NCBI GenBank assembly: GCA_035048495.1
Contig: CM068553.1
Span: 2,115,259 to 2,179,258 of the forward strand
Source: Euptelea pleiosperma
Lineage: Eukaryota > Streptophyta > Magnoliopsida > Ranunculales > Eupteleaceae
Length of the DNA: 64,000 nucleotides
Direction of reading: 5' to 3'
The notes under the pieces were generated by a model that saw nothing but the letters and a program-made list of their open reading frames with translations, ran no database searches and was not told the DNA's origin. This document shows, piece by piece, positions 22,701-34,691 of the stretch (position 1 is the stretch's first letter; each line of letters begins with the position of its first letter). The position numbers and the translations under genes are program-made.

Positions 22701-25700
22701 CTGGAGCTATTTTTCACTTCCTTTGGGATGTACTGAACTTTCCCTGCATCGGTAATAGACACGACGCGTAGTTGGACGTGTCTATGCTTTCATGCCTGCA
22801 GCCGTAGACTGTGGAGTCTCTTACCTTTTGCCGTTTGGTGGGGCATATGGAAGGAGAGAAACTCTAGGATTTTCGAGGGGAAGGAGGCTGTCTTCACTGA
22901 CATAGTTCTTTCTATCAAGGCGCCGCTCTTCTTCTGGTCTAAATTATTTGAGTGCAGAGGCTTGGTCTTTGATGACCTAGTCTTTAGATGGGGACTCTAT
23001 TATGCGCAGGGATTCTTAGATCTCAGTTTTTGTTCCTTTTTTCTCCCTTGCTTTTTGTTTTGGGGGAGGTTATCTCGACCTCCCTCCTCCTCTTTTGTAG
23101 CTCTTTGGTTTTATCAATGCATCTCACATTATCAAAAAAAAAAGTGACCGAGCTTGAACCAAAAGTAACAATGAGGTGGAAAAGAATCAAAGTCTAAACA
23201 AGAAGGACAAACTTACAAAAGCTTACCTTTAGGATCTACTTCACGTGAGATCTTAATTGCATCAGAGGTAGCAAGATCTTGATTGGCAGGTGAAACTGCT
23301 AGAATTATACAATTGGGCTGCATGTAAAGGACGAAGTTAAACAAATAAAGAAATGTTCCATTCTCGTACTTTCTTTCTTGTATACGCACACATTAAAACA
23401 GAAAAAAATGACCCTGTTAAGAAATATTCACTTCGCTACTTATCAAAAAAAAAAAAATTGTTCACTATGCTAAGAAAATCACATGGCTGTCAAAAAAATA
23501 CGTACATGGAAGGTAGCACAAGAGAGGCCCACAAACATGTAAAATGTTATTTAGAAACTAAAACAGTCGTAGTCCCAAAAATATATGAAGATCAGAAACT
23601 CTGTATTTTATATTTCATTTACAATATACAAGCTTCAAAGGAAAACAGGCTGTTGGTTTGTTTGTAAAAGTACATCTTTGGGAATCCAGTGATGGATCTG
23701 TCAGTGCCGCCTTACATCTCTTGAAAGAAAACATATACTGAGAAAAACTATAAGTTACCAGCACCACACTTACATGCCAAACAGAAGAAATTATAGAGAA
23801 GACATGTCTATGTTGCTACGGGAGTGCCCAGAACTACAAAGTTAAACTCTTAATTTAGAATTGTATCTTTATATAATACTGAACAAATTTCAGGATTTGT
23901 AATAGAAATTACCTTTTCAATATAGGAGCGAACCATGTTCTCAATGTCCTGCACAATGCTGTCAGGCTGACCCTCTATAATGTCCCAGTTAATTAGTCAG
24001 TATCATGTATCATGTAAAAGAAAATAAGTATGAATTTAACAGAAGGAAAAAAGAAAGTGTAAATGATGATCGACAATCCAAACCTAAGAAATACCTATAA
24101 CTTACCAACAGCTACTTTTGTAAGTCCAGGAAGATCAATCAGTGTCAAGTTTACAACTGCCAACATTCAACCCATCATCAGAAAACTATAAAAGTTATAG
24201 CCAGAAAAGAATATACTGAAGTCTAGGCATACAAATCCTGGTTAGGTAAAACACATATTTTGCAAGAAATCTGAGAATTACAAGTAGAAAGCAGAGAGAC
24301 AAGGGATCTCAAATGGGGATTCCTATTGTGTATCACTGATCAAGGTGTGAAAGACTGTAACTTCAATCTTACCTCCACAAGTGAAGCACATCTAAAATAC
24401 TATTAGAGGTTCAAACTTCACGTCCTATGTGAAACACACAGTACATGTGAAGGTAACACCATGTTACTACCTTTCCCTCACACAAGTGTCTCTGCATAAA
24501 AACTCCCGATGAAATTTGAGAAGGGGAAGTGGACTAATATAGATATTTATAAAAATACAGCATACCAATAAATTCTAAAGGAAGTATATAAAAGAAAAAG
24601 GAAATAAGAAAAAAGCCAAAATATTCACACAAAGACAACAAGTGCTTTGAGGACTCAATAACAGATGCATCCATACAAAAAGAAGGTGCACAATTGACTA
24701 CAATAGGAAGAAACAAGCTAATACATGACCCACAGCATTTATAAATCATGAGTGTCCAAATCGGCACTGGAAACATAATTACAAGATTGCAAAAGTAATG
24801 GAGATGGGACATTATTATAGCCCATATACAGGAAGCATAGAGACTTTATGTGTTTGCCAGGAATAATAATTTGCAATTTCTACAAACATACTAAGTTGAC
24901 TCAGAATTGGCCTATAAGAATCACTGCTTTCTTAATATACGCAGGTACACAAAAACTCACTAAGTGGACCATCCACTTAGGCAAGTCTCCAAGAATTCAG
25001 CTTCTCATGCAATGCATAGAGAACAAATGCATAGTTTCTTGGAACGTATGATCCAGTTCCAAATTTAAGTGGAAATGAATGAAAACAGTAACCAAACAGA
25101 ATCCACATCCCTATCTCACCATTAGGAGAATATATACTGAGATGAATCGGAACACTGGAGATTTGTTTGCTGCGGCCCGTCTCTCGATCAGTCTCATCAG
25201 AGATCTCCTTCCTCACAGCAGCTACATAAATATAATAATAATTAACGTGTGCAATTGAACAAACAAATTATTAATGATGAAACAAAGTAGAGATAAGCGA
25301 AGTGTAAAAAAGTGGAACTAAATTAGATAAATGGATAACAGATTGAAGAATTAATGAAGAAAGTAGCAGGTGCGATGGAAAAACAAATTATTAAATATGA
25401 AAACAAAGATAAAGATGATGGTACAAAGGCTACATAAATATAATTAGGACTAGTATGAGAGACGGAATGATAAATTATCATATGTAGGCAAATATTATAA
25501 AACAGAGGCTCGGAAGGAGTGCAAAAAAGAATAGAAATCGATTGCATCATTGTGTTGACAATAAATAAATACCAAAATCGGTGAACCTCTTTCTGGGGAG
25601 GTGAAGGAACTCTGCGTACTCTCTTCCCTCGTCAATTTTCTGAAGCTGTAAGACGAGTGGACGCCGAGTAACAATCCCTGCACACATTTTGTTAGCATCA

Positions 25701-27267
25701 CTCCCCTGATGTTTAACAGAAATACGTGACAGTGACCCAAGAGAGGAAAAAAAGGAAGGTTATAGCTCAGATGTATTGGTGATATAGATTACCAGATCCA
25801 CGAGGCAAGAAGTCCTTTCCAACAATGCTCTCCAACACTGAAGACTTCCCAGAACTCTACAAAATATTACAAAATGGTATGAGGAAACCATATAAATGTT
25901 TGGGCAAGAATTTAAAGAGGATTAAATTGTTGAAAGAAATTACACTTCGCAGATTGTCAAGTATTTTCTTTTGCTTTATTTACTAGGATGGAGTTGATAG
26001 ACCTTTAAAGCATCATTAAGCATGGAAAAAACCATAATGCCATCCCTCCACACTTTGTTTATACAACTCCTTGTGACACCGCAACCAAATACCTTTGAAT
26101 ATGCTCAATGATATTTAACTTATAAGTTAACTTCTAAATAACTATAAATTTTAACGATTTAACCCAGTCCAAAATGTCTTCCAGAAAGCAAACAATCTGA
26201 AAAAGAAAGGGCGAGTACATAAACATCCGGATCTGCATGTTGAACCGCCAAACGCCCCCTCAACCTTTTATTATTTGAATAATGATCACATGCCATCCTC
26301 AAACCAATTTCCATCAAGTGAGTTTGTTAAACAAGCTTTCTACTAATGCAGTAGAGTAATCAGCTTAAAGTGTTTATAGAAGTCGAAAAAAAAAAAAACT
26401 TATTCCAAACCAGAACTTATCAGATGCAGCTGTGAAATCAACATCCAACTTAGCAGATTCCTACCAGAAATTTTTTCCTTGAGCTCCATCTCAATGGTAC
26501 TTGCTCTTCATCTCAAAAGAAAACTAAAATCTCTACCGATTCCAGATACAGAAAGGTAAAGTTACCATAATTTATTCACAAAATTCCAGATTAAATAAAG
26601 AAACTGCAGTATAGGCAACAGAAGAATGGTAAAATTTGTGCCTACATCAGATTTTGCATCCCAAAGAATTATTAACAAATCATTTGAAAATCTCATAAAA
26701 ATGTGCCGACAAATGCTCAAGCATCTGAGAACAGCAAACCTAGATCCTACGGGATGCAAGAAAATCAATTTACTAACACCGCAAACAATGAATCCCGTCG
26801 AACAAACCAAAAGAGAAAATAAATAAAACCGACAAATAAATTACACACAAATCGATAAAGAGCACCAAAATCGTGAGAAGAGCACACCAAAAACATCAAA
26901 CTCAACCCAATTACAAAGAACTCAAACAGGTACCAATCCAACGCTGCACAAAATCTAAACTTTCAGCTCAAATCGACAGAAACAAATTCGAAACCACCGA
27001 ATCTTATACTCAAAACACAAAATTCAAAACCTAGCTATTATAAACCAAAGAATGCTAAGATCTTCAAAGCTTCAGGAGTAACAAAATCAACTGGCCAGAT
27101 CCTTCAAAGAAAACCTAAGAACGAGATCGGGAGCGTACCTGTCCTCCGACAACAGCGATCGCCGGCAATGAATCCCATAGAGTCGGCAATGCGCTCTCTT
27201 CTCCGTGGTCACCTAGGGCAGTGCAAGCCCTCTGTAACTTGTTCACCAAAGAGATCAAATTCTCCAT
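16714..27267 (-). CDS. DRP1A: Dynamin-related protein 1 (DRP1A/phragmoplastin type)
   Basis: Sixteen exons: 27267-27139, 25856-25793, 25677-25573, 25221-25120, 24156-24106, 23974-23913, 23317-23227, 22440-22376, 22191-21997, 21853-21734, 21342-21272, 21100-20875, 19986-19936, 17913-17685, 17401-17262 and 16842-16714. They sum to 1830 nt, 609 aa, in frame with consensus GT-AG sites. The GTPase is intact: P-loop GGQSSGKS at 41-48 split by intron 1, switch-I Thr68, DLPG 141-144, TKID 210-213, NRSQ 241-244. The stalk and GED follow; there is no PH or proline-rich domain, as in all plant DRP1s. It starts [10 protein letters not shown] and ends EIDAVAWSK, both characteristic of DRP1A. DRP1 proteins assemble into helices that help pinch membranes at the cell plate and in clathrin-mediated endocytosis. 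Several introns are invaded by repeats, but the coding sequence is undamaged. Confidence 0.97.
18560..19345. repeat. GCCTCACGCC-type dispersed repeat in DRP1 intron 13
   Basis: Blocks with GCCTCACGCCTCTGACACC (18680-18720), CATGCCTAAGCCTTCGCG (18978-18996) and GCGCCTCGCCTCACGCC (19310-19327) alternate with AT-rich DNA. It looks like a diverged non-autonomous element whose ends I could not fix. Confidence 0.45.
22700..23140 (+). mobile_element. 5'-truncated LINE (non-LTR retrotransposon) 3' end in DRP1 intron 7
   Basis: In one plus-strand frame 22830-23000 reads [18 protein letters not shown] and, further on, [12 protein letters not shown]. This is the C-terminal zinc-binding/tail region typical of plant L1-type reverse transcriptases. 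It ends with ATTATCAAAAAAAAAA at about 23125-23142, an A-tail. The rest of the element is missing. It lies antisense to the host gene. Confidence 0.8.
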
Positions 27268-27822
27268 TTTCCCTTCTCTCCTGTCTCTCGGAGGATAAAA
27301 ACTAAAAAGGCCGAAACGGATCAGAGAATCCTCTCCGTACGAATATGGCGAGAAAAAGCGTCAGATTCCGGTCGGATCCGGCAAATTTTTGGCCGGAAAT
27401 GTAGATCAGGTTTAGGGTATCACAGATTGGAGAGAGATCTGTGATGACGGTCGGCCTTGTTCTCCACAAGCCAAAAGGTATTGATAGTTGTGGTGACAGT
27501 CTTTCTGTGTTAAATTTAAAACATATCGACGAACGAAGCGCGTCTTAGCTTTTATATTTTGAAATCGTGTTTGTGACTTTGTGCTGTATGTGTGGGACAA
27601 GACGAGATCTGACCCACATTGTCACCGAAGATCTACCGGCGAGCCTGAAATTTCCTGTCCGAATGGAATCACTAAATTGACCAAACTGCCCCGCACTCGC
27701 ACTTACGACAAAGATGAGAATTCAAGGCAAGTTGAGTTTGAAATAACTTGCGAGATTCCTCTACTAATTCAGCTGCAAGGTCCAACGCTGTTTGGAAAAA
27801 TCTACGATAACTTGCGAGTTTC
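27268..27822 (-). promoter_or_regulatory. 5'UTR and promoter region of DRP1
   Basis: Upstream of the ATG at 27267. No TATA box is evident within about 150 bp. The leader is pyrimidine-rich on the minus strand. A family C MITE begins at 27823, so only about 555 bp of unique upstream DNA separates the gene from a cluster of transposons. Confidence 0.45.
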
Positions 27823-28187
27823 TGTATCAAAATTTTGATGCAGAAATCCCTCAAATTGCCACGTAGCACACTCTTTCAGTCTCACTGGCCCTGAATGTTT
27901 GGCTCACACTTCGGTGGACCCACACACACCAAAAATCAGTGTGATTAGTGATTTCTAGCCATTTGATTTGAGCACTTTTTCATCATGGGCTTGGAACCAA
28001 CCCATAGGCCTGTTCACGAACGAGTGATGAAAAAGTGCTCGAATCCTATAGCTATAAATCACCAATCTTGCTGATTTTTGGTGTGTAAGCCCACCAAGGT
28101 CTGGGCCAAACATTCAGCGGGCCAGTGGACCCGAAAGAGTGCACTACGTGGCAATTTGAGGGACTTTTGCATCAAAATTTTGATACA
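27823..28187. mobile_element. Palindromic MITE, family C (GCAGAAATCCCTC type)
   Basis: Left end TGTATCAAAATTTTGATGC then AATTGCCACGTAGC; the right end is the inverted counterpart. The middle has ATCAGTGTGATTAGTGATTT and, inverted, CACCAATCTTGCTGATTTTT. About 365 bp, non-coding. Confidence 0.85.
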
Positions 28188-28264
28188 TAATTCTGCATCA
28201 TAGAACGGCTCAATGCTTTTGCAATTCACGAAAAAAATGATTAAGAATTTTGTATGGAAAGTTA

Positions 28265-28445
28265 GATGAGAAATCTCTCAAAATGCCCATGATGCAACTA
28301 CACACCAAAAATCATCCTGGTTGGTGATATCTAGCCGTGTGATTCGAACACTTTTTCATCATTCCCCAAACATCCATGGTCAGCTGGCCAAAAGTGTGCC
28401 ACGTGGCATTTTGAGGGATTTCTGCGTCAAATTTTGATACAACGG
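28265..28445. mobile_element. Short family C MITE derivative
   Basis: It starts GAGAAATCTCTCAAAATGCCC and ends GTGCCACGTGGCATTTTGAGG, with CATCATTCCCCAAACATCC between. It looks like an internally deleted copy. Confidence 0.65.
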
Positions 28446-28481
28446 CTCAAAATGAAGCAATCTGATCGAGTGTTTTTTTTT

Positions 28482-28847
28482 GGGTCACAATTTAACAAGG
28501 TATTCTTGAGATTTTTTCAAACGCGGATGCGTATTTTTGTTACTCACCACTGCCATCTGGGCCCACTGACCGCATGGATGTTTAGCCCACCGGTTAGTAG
28601 ATAATCATAGCAAAAATCAGCTTGTTTAACGGTTTTAGTACTAAAAAGAATGGTTGAATTCAACGGCTAGAAGCACACTTTCAAAAGTACTAAAATCTAA
28701 GAGTTAGATATGAACGATCAGGATGGTGTGTATATCCATCAAGGGGTGGGATAAACATCCATGCGGTCAGTTGGTCCAGATGACAGGGGTGAGTAACAAA
28801 AACCGTGCTTCCGCATTTGAAAAAGTCTCAGGTATACCTTGTTACAT
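28482..28847. mobile_element. Palindromic MITE, family B (ACAAGGTATACCT type)
   Basis: Left: TTTAACAAGGTATTCTTGAG, TTGTTACTCACCACTGCC, TGACCGCATGGATGTTTAGC. Right, inverted: AAACATCCATGCGGTCAG, GGTGAGTAACAAAAACCG, GGTATACCTTGTTACAT. Confidence 0.8.
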
Positions 28848-28854
28848 ATATTTT

Positions 28855-29092
28855 TTGGGGGTTTTTTTGCTTTACCCCCTTACTTTATTGATGCAATTTG
28901 CATCTCGCCCAATGTTTTCAAAATATTTGCGTCTCACCCTTTGACCATGGTCAACGAAATAGACAGTCTCCGGATGGACATCCCAATATTTTTTAAATGA
29001 CTATAATGACCTTGGGTGAGACACATATTTTAAAAACATTGGGTGTGATGCAAATTGCATCAATAAAGTAAGGGGGACAAGCAAAAAATCAA
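28855..29092. mobile_element. Palindromic MITE, family G (TTTACCCCCTTACTTTATTG type)
   Basis: The ends TTGCTTTACCCCCTTAC with TTGATGCAATTTGCATC and the inverted GATGCAAATTGCATCAATAA and GTAAGGGGGACAAGC define a palindrome of about 238 bp. A diverged relative lies at 29515-29745. Confidence 0.75.
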
Positions 29093-29164
29093 TTTTTCAG
29101 GGTTTTTTATTTTTTTTGAGGATTGTGAGCTATAAAAGGAACTCATCTTCACAGGTTGTTAAGC

Positions 29165-29455
29165 ACACTAATGTCCCTCATCAATGATGACGAAGGACCA
29201 CAATATGAGCCACGTGGCACACTCTTAGAGGTCACTAATAGTACAGATATTGGGCCCATCGCTAGGTGGAGCTACATACCAATTATCAACTTGATTAGTG
29301 ATTTCAAACCATTGGATCTTTGTACCACAAATAATGTTCAAATTCTACGTATAAAATCAACGTAGGAAAACGACTCTAATCCAATGCTTAAAAAATAACA
29401 ATCAGATTAATTTTTGGTTTGTAGGTCCACCTACGGTTGGGCCAAAAGTAAATAA
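29165..29455. mobile_element. Family A MITE, partly degraded
   Basis: The left arm ATATGAGCCACGTGGCACAC and GGTGGAGCTACATACC is clear; the right arm is only partly kept (AACAATCAGATTAATTTTTGG, GTAGGTCCACC). Confidence 0.6.
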
Positions 29456-29514
29456 AGAAAAGTTTTGAGTTCACATTCCTCAAAAAAAAAAAAAAAAAAT
29501 CCTCGAATAAAAAA

Positions 29515-29745
29515 AGATCTTTTGCTTGTCCTCTTTATTTTATTGATGCAATAACCCAATGTTTTTAAAATACTTGCGTCTCACCTAAGGTCATTATAGT
29601 AATTTAAAAAATATTGGGATGTCTAGCCAAAGACCATCTTTGGTCAAAAGACGTTGACCATGGTCAAAGGGTGAGACGCAAATATTTTGAAAACATTGGG
29701 TGAGATATCAATAAAGTAAGGGAATAAAGCAAAAAAGCCCTTTTT
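29515..29745. mobile_element. Palindromic MITE, family G, second copy
   Basis: TTTTGCTTGTCCTC with TTTATTGATGCAATAACCC on the left, and GGGTGAGATATCAATAAAG with GTAAGGGAATAAAGC on the right. It also contains GACCATGGTCAAAGGGTGAG, shared with 28855-29092. Confidence 0.7.
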
Positions 29746-30292
29746 CGTTTTGTTTTTTCAACATTTACCATTATAACGGTTACAAGAGCCTTCAAGGTGC
29801 GTAATCAGAACGTTTTTGAAAAAAAGTGGCGAAAAAGGATGCTGATTGCTAATGCTGACCTATACACGTTATAACAGTGATAACGGCTTCCTAGCAGCAG
29901 AAGTGGATGTGAAGGCCGGTTAAGCCCTCGAGCTCAACATCACGTTGGTTGTGTTCTACCAACGAGGAGCTAGGAGCCTAAAGAAAACACCGAGAGAGAG
30001 AAGTGTTCCGTATAGGTTCGTATACCTTCACCCCATAGCCTGCAATTTCGACCCCTCGAGTCCCTGTCTCAAGGTCGACAAAGTGCCAACCGTCTGTTCA
30101 CCAAACAACGTACTACCACTAAACTAGCTATCTCGAAGTCAATAACTGAATGACCTTTGCGCTGAATTGCAATTTGAGTCCGTATAGAGTTACAATCTAA
30201 TGAATTGTCCATGCTGTAGAGACGATCCTCACAAAAGGTCAGTACATTTGGATGCTCATAAGCTCATGAAAACTGGTTTGAATTTGAAATAG
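29746..30292. other. Intergenic; short AACGG-type fragment, no gene
   Basis: 29760-29890 contains CCATTATAACGG and GTTATAACAGTGATAACGG words, like the AACGG MITEs, but has no clear ends. The open stretch at 29945-30127 has no recognisable domain. Confidence 0.4.
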
Positions 30293-30680
30293 GGTCGTGA
30301 TGTAACAAGGTATACCTGAGATCTTTTCATTTGCGGAAGCGGCATTTTTGGTAGTCACCACTGCCATCTGGGCCCACTGACTGGATGGATGTTTAACCCA
30401 CCCTTTAATAGATATTCATACAAAAAATCAGCTTGCTAACCGTTGGTTTTAGTACTCAAAAAATGGTTGTATTCAACGGCTATAAGAATGCCTTAAATGG
30501 TGCTTAAAAGTGTTAAAATCTAATGGTTATAGATTACCCATCAAGGTAATTTTTGGTATGTATATCCACCGAGGGGTGGGATAAACATCCAAGCGGTCAG
30601 TGGGCCCAGATGGCAGCCGTGACTACCAAAACTGCTGCTTCCGCAAATGAACAGTTTCAGGCATACCTTGTTACATCTTT
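30293..30680. mobile_element. Palindromic MITE, family B
   Basis: Left GATGTAACAAGGTATACCTG and TTTGCGGAAGCGGC; right, inverted, TGCTTCCGCAAATG and GGCATACCTTGTTACATC. The inner core has GGATGTTTAACCCACC and GGATAAACATCCAAGCGGTC. Confidence 0.85.
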
Positions 30681-30950
30681 TTCCTTTGAAATATTCAAAG
30701 TTCAAACCAATCAATTAAGCCCGTCACTTTAGGTCAAATTTTTATATTGGTTAACAATGTTGAAATAGATTGAATTTTTTTTTTTTTTTTTGTAATGATG
30801 ATCATCATGGCAATGACAACTCTATGTGGTTGGATTGTCCAACATCTTGTGTATGTAGGCCCCGCCAACAAGTACCACGTGTAAGAAACGGGTGTAGCTC
30901 TAGACAAACTCCCTTATCTTAAACTAGACAAATTAGTAGGCTCAGGCTTA

Positions 30951-31215
30951 GGGGACTCGTTTTGGGAGTTGTGTTCCCGGCCGTCGATTTCACGAATTGT
31001 TTGAATAGGAATGTTTATATATTGTAAACCAAACCAATATATAAAAGGAAAAACAAACTTGGGGACTCGTCTTAGGAGTAGTGTTCTCAGCCGTGGATTT
31101 CACGAATACAACGGTGGTTGAGCTTTTGCAAAAAGTGAATGCCAGCTCAGTGCAATCAAGTATCAACCACCGTTGGATTCTCGGAATCCAAGCCGAGAAC
31201 ACGACTCCCAAGACG
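30951..31215. repeat. Palindromic repeat, family E, with partial duplication of one arm
   Basis: GGGACTCGTTTTGGGAG (30952 on) recurs as GGGACTCGTCTTAGGAG (31062 on). The far arm is the inverted CGACTCCCAAGACGAG (31201-31216). The middle has ACAACGGTGGTTGAGC and CAACCACCGTTGGATTC. Confidence 0.75.
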
Positions 31216-31281
31216 AGTTAGAAAAGCCGAGTCCTCTGAGCCCGACCTTTTTTTATATTATTAAAATCGAGATGGATTAAT

Positions 31282-31573
31282 CATGGTTTAAAAAATGACC
31301 GTTGTTATGTACTTTTTTAACGCTCACATCATTACAACAGCTGTTATTTTCCGTTATAACAAAAATAACTGTTATTTTCTGAGAACATTTGTGAAAAAAT
31401 GCCCATTATTTATGTATTTTTTTTATTGAAATTCAATATTTGAATTTTAGCACCTTTTTTTATTATTTTCTGTTATTTCCATTATTTTTCAGTTTTGCCC
31501 TAACGTTATATTTCGTTATAACGGAAAAACGGTAATGCCCCTAGTCTGTTATAACGGCCCCTTTTAAACCTTG
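31282..31573. mobile_element. hAT-type AACGG MITE (TTATAACGG variant)
   Basis: Ends CATGGTTTAAAAAATG and CCCCTTTTAAACCTTG; flanks GGATTAAT (31274-31281) and GGATTATA (31574-31581), 6 of 8 matching. The inside has GTTATTTTCCGTTATAAC and similar words. Confidence 0.75.
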
Positions 31574-31581
31574 GGATTATA

Positions 31582-32410
31582 TAATTTTTTTTAACATCTA
31601 ACAATTCACCTGTACAAAATCGTGTTCATCTAGTAAGAAATGGGCCACATACCGATTGGGATCACACGCTACACAACCCACTTCATCTACAAACCGCTTG
31701 ATAGATGGAATTTTGTATGGATGTTTTTCTCAGCCATAGATAATATTAAAAAACTATATTGTCCAAAGCATTCGATTAGTATAACCCAGTGAAAGACTCG
31801 TTTAAGGGACGGTATATCAGTTGGACGGTTCTGATGGATAAACGGCTTATGCACACCATACACCGAGTGGATAATTACATCTGAAATTACAGCAAGGCCT
31901 TGATTCCAAGTTTCTTTTTGTTAATTTGACAGGGTCTTTAGACTCGCTGGCCTGTAGTGTTAGTGTTCGATGAAGGAGAAACGGACACTTGCCAGTTGCC
32001 ATTTTTTGCCAGTGGGAGTAGAACAGGTGAGCTGGGTTGTTCAGTCATTTGAGGGGTTCCCGGTTCTCATATATGGGACAATAAAAAGTACAAATTTTTT
32101 CTGTGGTCGCATGTCATTTATTTTTCTGATCCTTGAAATATCTGTGTGTTGGACGGTTAGGATCATAGTCCATTTAATGGCACCACCGAAGAGATCCTAG
32201 GTGGGACGTCCAAGTTAGTCATGACAAGAACTAAAAAACTTCATTAAACCTCCTTTAATCCTGTTTACCAATTTTCATGTCATTATTATATTTTCAATCC
32301 CTTGCTATTTCTTAATTACTTTTCAATGCCATCATTTTTATTTTTAATACAGCCCATTTCTTCACGTGTTCACACTACTTTCAGCAACGTCATCATGTAA
32401 GAGGTCCATC
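31582..32410. other. Intergenic, no gene recognised
   Basis: AT-rich DNA without repeat ends. An open stretch at 31970-32200 (76 codons) shows no known domain. Confidence 0.4.
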
Positions 32411-32414
32411 ATCG

Positions 32415-32745
32415 ACGTTATGACAGGTAACAATATGAGCCACATGGCACATTCTTAGAGACTACTGACAAAATTGATGTTTGGTTCATCTCTAAGTAGA
32501 CCTACATACCAAAAATCATCTTGATTAGTGATTTCTAACCTTTAAACCTGAGTACCTTAAATAATGCTCGAAATCCATTGTTAAAAACAAACCAAGGAAA
32601 AGACTGGAAGCCAATAGATTGAATTTTAGTAATCAGATTCAAAATCCATTATTCTGTTGCCTATACAATCAGTGGTCACTAAAAGTGTGGTCTCTAAAAG
32701 TGTACCACGGGGCTCATTCTATGGTCCGTCATCATCATTGATAAA
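32415..32745. mobile_element. Family A MITE, degraded
   Basis: Left ATATGAGCCACATGGCACATT and CTACATACCAAAAATCATC; right GTGTACCACGGGGCTCATTC. The middle shows the usual TGATTAGTGATTTCTAACC. Confidence 0.6.
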
Positions 32746-33318
32746 GTCCCTATAATCACTCACGCGCAACACACGTGCCGCCCCATACTATATAAATATA
32801 TAAGGGCGTTCTCGATGTAATCATTATTCTTGGAAGGGCGTGTTTAGTAATTTGAGCAATGGTGGCATATCTTTCCATTAGGACTTTGAAGCGGAACCGT
32901 TCAATTCCATAAACAGACAGAGAACAGCCCCCCAAATGCGCAGTCCTTTTAAAGATGAGCAAACACTTTGGTGGGGTACTTTTGGCAATTCAAAAATGCA
33001 CCGACTGTGGAGTCCGATCCGATGTTACGCGAGTATGGTGCCTGCTCCACCATATGTATATATATCTTTCGTATTTTAATAATTTAATTTACAAAACAAA
33101 ATTGACACGCCAACAATAACGTGCACGGTGTACCTACTGATCGAGACGAGTGACAAGAACGTCAGGCTTGATATCTCCGTCACATTAAAAGGGGCATCAT
33201 ACAACTACCAAGTTTTTTTTTAAGGTTAGGCCCTGCAGGCAGTAAGCACAGTGCAATTTAAAACGTTAAGGAAATTCGTGATGGAGCAACCACAACAAAC
33301 AAGTGGAGCCGTTTAATG
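32746..33318. other. Intergenic, no gene recognised
   Basis: No repeat ends or coding signal seen. Confidence 0.35.
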
Positions 33319-33793
33319 ATACAGAATTCTGTATCAAAAGTTTGATACAGAATTCTGTATCAAAAGTTTGATACAGAAATCCCTCAATACGCCACGTGGA
33401 AAACTTTCAAGGGCACACTGAGCCATGAATGGTTCACCTACACCTTGGTGGACCTACAAACAAAAATCAGACTGATTTGGGATTTTTAGCTGTTTGATTC
33501 GAACACGTTTTCATCAAGTGTTCCATGAACAGGCCTATGCCTGATTGGTGATTTTTAGCTGTTTGATTCGAACACGTTTTCATCAAGTGCTCCATGAACA
33601 GGCCAATGGATGGGCTCCGAACCCCATGATGAACAAGTGCTGGAATCACAGGGCTACAAATCACCAACCAAACTGATTTTTGGTGTAGATCCACCAAGAG
33701 TGGTCAGCCATTCAAGGCGCAGTGGACCTGAAAGAGTGCCACGTGCCACTTTGAAAGATTTCTGTATCGAACTTTTGTTATAGAATTCTGTAT
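33319..33793. mobile_element. Palindromic MITE, family C, with duplicated parts
   Basis: The left end has GATACAGAATTCTGTATC repeated (33319 on and 33349 on). Inner arms have CCACGTGG and GCCACGTGCC. A 61-bp inner segment with TTAGCTGTTTGATTCGAAC occurs twice in tandem (about 33487-33547 and 33552-33604). Confidence 0.75.
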
Positions 33794-34499
33794 GTAAGTT
33801 TTTTCTTCAAACAAGTGGCCCACCGGTGCATTAAATCTTGGCCACCATTACAAAACAGCACAACTACCGAATGGTCCATACTTCCAATCAATGCAAAAGT
33901 GGACCACATGATGAGTTCCAGGTGGTGGGCTGACTCAATTAAGAATGAGAGCCATTCCTAAACAAGCATTATTGAGTTCAACTTATTGACATGGCTGTTA
34001 AGTGTTAAAACACCTAGGCTATGAGTTGGCATATTCTCCATCAAACCAATCTGAATGATCTGGACTCCCGACCACCCATTTGATAGGTTCACAATTTGAA
34101 ATTTGAATTGAGACCAAAAATGGTAATGTAAAGACGCAATAAGGTGTACCGCAATGTAAAACTTTATGTTTCTTCACCTACCCTACCATCATTCAGGTGG
34201 TACACATGCTGATACGAGTGCGGGCAAATGCTTGAACATTTGAAAATAACTCATTAAAGAAGGAAAAGTGACTTTGTTAATCTTTCTAATAATAACAATA
34301 GTCTACCCCATGGGGGGTTGGGACACTTTGAAAATTCTTAAAAAAGAAAAATCTACTTCCTAAACTGCCCTTTTTCTTTGGTCCCCCCACCCCCACACTC
34401 GTTTTTTTTTTTTTTTGCAACTTTGCCCCCTTTGAACAAATATCTGCGCTTTTGCCCCCTTAACAAAATACTGGCTCCCACACTGCGGGTAAGTATCGG
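33794..34499. other. Intergenic, no gene recognised
   Basis: No gene or repeat ends recognised; a T-rich run near 34400. Confidence 0.35.
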
Positions 34500-34675
34500 G
34501 GCAGGCAAAAATTTGTGCAGTTCAGGCCATTGACTGTTGGATTCAAGAGATTCATGGTCCACGAGGCAACAACTATTTCACAGTTTGCAGTTGTTACTCC
34601 TGGACCGTAAATCTCTTGAATTCAATGGTAAATGGCCTCGACCTCACAAAATTTTGTCCGGTTATCCGTGGGGTA
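34500..34675. repeat. Palindromic repeat, family E-like
   Basis: ACTGTTGGATTCAAGAGATTC is mirrored by AATCTCTTGAATTCAATGG, and GCAACAACTATTTC by CAGTTGTTACTCC. Confidence 0.6.
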
Positions 34676-34691
34676 GCTATTTCATAATAAC

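Noticed and set aside
23353..23667. A 104-codon frame in the DRP1 region
   Set aside because: It lies in intron 6, antisense, with no recognisable protein and a poly-A-derived Lys run.
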